From Deltaproteobacteria bacterium (lineage in GTDB: Bacteria > Desulfobacterota > JADFXK01), in the NCBI GenBank assembly GCA_015233285.1, contig JADFYA010000144.1, forward strand, positions 1-7,910: DNA of 7,910 nt. Reading direction: 5' to 3'. Shown in pieces: positions 7,301-7,910 of the stretch; positions within the stretch are counted from its first letter, which is position 1; the number at the start of each line of letters is the position of its first letter. The notes under the pieces are model-generated. The model did no database searches, was not told where the DNA came from, and worked only from the letters and a program-made list of their open reading frames with translations. The position numbers were made by a program, and so were the translations under genes.

Positions 7301-7725
7301 AGGACGCTCGAAGCGGAAGATACCGCCACCCCTTGAGGCTGGAAAACATCGCACTCGGATTGTTCGAAACTTCCTCTTCCCGTATAAATGGCTGCGGCTT
7401 CCGGCCCATGTGTTTCTTTAATGGAGTTGAGCCTGGCCACGATGATGTCAAAAGCCTCGTCCCAGGTAATGCGGGTGAACTCATACCGCCCCTTGGGACC
7501 TGTCCTGCGCAAGGGATGACGGAGCCGGTCCGGTGAATAAACTATCTGGGGCGACTGCCGGCCGATCTTGCAGATCATCCCGAGTTCCGAGTCTTCATCC
7601 GGCTGGACTTCGCACATCTTCCCTTGAGAATCATAGGTTATTGTGACCCAGCAGCCGGCCGGGCAGATGCCGCACAAGGCCCGGCGCCGTCTTTCGACTC
7701 CGGTGTTCTCCGTTGATTTGGCCAC
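4306..7725 (-). CDS. Metallopterin-dependent ergothioneine synthase (acetylene-hydratase-like module fused to cysteine desulfurase)
   Basis: The predicted role is transfer of cysteine sulfur to C2 of the hercynine imidazole without oxygen. Residues 1 to about 722 form a bis-pterin Mo/W oxidoreductase-family module with a [4Fe-4S] site C18-x2-C21-x3-C25-x26-C52. C157 in GSPNTLGVGALC has the same spacing from GSPN as the tungsten ligand Cys141 of Pelobacter acetylene hydratase. Pterin-binding stretches include IWGANPATD (189-197), VVVIDPRR (216-223) and AAYADLVLPATTYYE (446-460). Acetylene hydratase Asp13 is Pro22 here, arguing against hydratase activity. After a linker, residues 755-1139 form a full NifS/IscS desulfurase: YLDHNATTP (758-766), EHPAV (851-855), HTDAVQAVGK (927-936), PLP lysine K955 in SGHKIHGPKG, and persulfide cysteine C1077 in SSGSACRAG. 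There is no Tat or Sec signal, so it is cytoplasmic. The start is GTG with GAGG 5 bases upstream; an in-frame TGA lies close before it. I recall the same two-module architecture for the characterised Caldithrix abyssi enzyme (Beliaeva and Seebeck). The neighbouring egtD strongly supports this over formate dehydrogenase or thiosulfate reductase. Confidence 0.88.
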   Translation of the reverse strand: MAKSTENTGVERRRRALCGICPAGCWVTITYDSQGKMCEVQPDEDSELGMICKIGRQSPQIVYSPDRLRHPLRRTGPKGRYEFTRITWDEAFDIIVARLNSIKETHGPEAAAIYTGRGSFEQSECDVFQPQGVAVSSASSVLFPFGSPNTLGVGALCYVSFAMIAPHVTAGGMLINMFSDLENADLIVIWGANPATDCPPLDFARIMKARQRGAEVVVIDPRRNGTAIAAEAEWIPIRPGTDGALALGMCQVLIEEELYDEHFVQDWTHGFDDFARYCQHFRPEVVEKITGVPAGTVRRLARRLASARGAAPVMYSGLEYSDSGVQAIRAAMTLWALAGQLDVPGGRCFTMRENQFPMNREGHLPNPDVRKALGRGRFPVYSAYRGESHAICLPDAVLHGKPYPIRSLIIEGGSIITAWPQPHIWRQTLAGLDFLVCIDRFLTADAAYADLVLPATTYYEIESYMVYGPLFKIRERVIEPEGEARHGFFILAELANRLGYGHLYPQSEEAVLRHALKPAGFTLEQVRAAGGLARVPTVMMEYRKWEKGRLRTDGRPGFETPTGKFEIASTILEEHGYDPLPVYTEPKEGPLARPDLTHQFPLVFSSGSRVTTDFRSQFHNVPNLVKEQPEPTVTMNSRDAGDRNIAFGDLVEVISPRGRVRFRAYVTDNIMPGVIDASMGGGGPVGPQAWQDSNVNDLTDLQRYDPISGFPVYKALLCQVVKLDQAVPVAIDGRSEIVQSPTPVTEVWPMAGAKRRIYLDHNATTPMDPEVAKTVAECAERCFGNPSSIHAPGNEARFKVESARRQVAQLLNCTARRIVFTGGGSEADNLAVKGAAFALRKVGNHIITTAIEHPAVLSTCMWLETQGFRITTLPVDRAGVVAVRDLEAALSSDTILVSIMAANNETGALQPIAELVQVTHRRGVLFHTDAVQAVGKIPIDVRDWGVDLLTLSGHKIHGPKGVGALYIGRGVRLDPLVHGGKQEHGLRAGTENVPGIVGLGKAAELAGQRLSDMDRVRALRDRLEAGIKTIVPDAQLNGPREQRLPNTVNLTLPGMRGESVVLALDHLGVALSSGSACRAGAPEPSHALLAMGLSAEEAHCTLRFSLGLGNTEEEIDRTLALLGEMIRETAAGVRFVPCR
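5476..5491 (-). promoter_or_regulatory. Possible internal translation start for a free cysteine desulfurase
   Basis: Inside the fusion gene the linker contains an in-frame ATG (residue 750, at 5478-5476), five codons before the desulfurase domain. GGAAG lies 8 bases before it at 5487-5491, within normal Shine-Dalgarno distance. The resulting protein, starting MAGAKRRIYLDHNATTP, would be a complete desulfurase of about 390 residues. This could be the trace of an ancestral separate gene or a working internal start. The sequence alone cannot decide. Confidence 0.3.
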
Positions 7726-7730
7726 AAGAA

Positions 7731-7734
7731 CCTC
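7731..7734 (-). promoter_or_regulatory. Ribosome binding site deciding the GTG start of the fusion gene
   Basis: GAGG on the minus strand lies 5 bases before the GTG codon at 7725-7723. No in-frame ATG lies between the upstream TGA and this codon. The next residues lead directly into the first cluster cysteines, as in the family, so little N-terminal sequence can be missing. Confidence 0.55.
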
Positions 7735-7859
7735 AACATCAATCGTTGTCAGGCCGGGTAGTCAGGCCCGGTGGCGATGCCTGGCGGTTAGCGTCCGGCC
7801 TAGGGCCGCGGCGTTTCACCCGGCCGCCAATCATCAGGGGCATACAAAATGGCATAATG

Positions 7860-7882
7860 GGAGACACCAATCGGTGATCTCC
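7860..7882. other. Imperfect hairpin in the leader of the fusion gene
   Basis: GGAGA-CACC-AATC-GGTG-A-TCTCC forms a 9-bp stem with one bulged A and a four-base loop, about 135 bases before the GTG start. On the minus strand it is followed by a mixed sequence without a clear T-run, so it is a poor intrinsic terminator. It could be a leader structure or an operator. I see no confident promoter in 7726-7910. The same leader has two close copies of GTCAGGCC (7748 and 7761). Confidence 0.3.
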
Positions 7883-7910
7883 AATACCCAATAAAGGCCC
7901 GCACCTCGTC

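Noticed and set aside
4306..7725. Annotation of the fusion as a formate dehydrogenase or thiosulfate/polysulfide reductase with its own in-cis sulfurase
   Set aside because: I first considered that the desulfurase only supplies the sulfido ligand of the metal, as IscS does through FdhD. The acetylene-hydratase-like ligand spacing, the known ergothioneine synthase of the same architecture, and the adjacent egtD make ergothioneine synthesis the better explanation.

Overview
The window most likely comes from an anaerobic bacterium with a moderately high G+C genome; I cannot fix the phylum. The main reason is a two-gene, apparently oxygen-independent ergothioneine pathway. All three recognised protein genes lie on the minus strand, in transcription order: a large metallopterin/cysteine-desulfurase fusion (7725 to 4306), egtD (3870 to 2863), and a Cas10/Csm1-family gene (2644 to 569).

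The 1139-residue fusion joins a complete acetylene-hydratase-like Mo/W-bis-pterin module, with a [4Fe-4S] cluster, to a complete NifS/IscS-type cysteine desulfurase. This is the architecture I recall for the metallopterin-dependent ergothioneine synthase of Caldithrix abyssi. The next gene is a histidine N-alpha-methyltransferase (EgtD/EanA type), which makes trimethylhistidine (hercynine), the substrate of such a synthase. Together they would give L-histidine -> hercynine -> ergothioneine, with cysteine as sulfur donor and no oxygen needed. No EgtB, EgtC, EgtE or EanB is visible, and none is needed in this scheme. The system is rare but already described, so it is not a new pathway. Its anomalies here are a Ser-to-Cys change in the EgtD substrate pocket and a possible internal start for a free desulfurase.

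The cas10 gene is unlike its neighbours. Sampled stretches are clearly AT-richer. It stands alone, with no csm2-csm5, cas6 or CRISPR array in view. Its cyclase motif reads GGDG instead of GGDD, and it stops just after the second Palm domain without the usual C-terminal helical domain, while the HD nuclease motif is intact. It may be a decaying remnant of a type III-A locus or a diverged single-gene derivative.

The non-coding DNA is rich in repeats. A roughly 195-base REP-like element with two hairpins is present at 1-200 and, inverted, at 3962-4158, so the pair brackets the cas10-egtD block. A partial third copy lies at 4178-4240. An inverted pair of 'CGCAGATT' mini-repeats lies just upstream of cas10. 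The rest of the left end (200-568) holds no convincing gene, and the right end (7726-7910) is the leader of the fusion gene.
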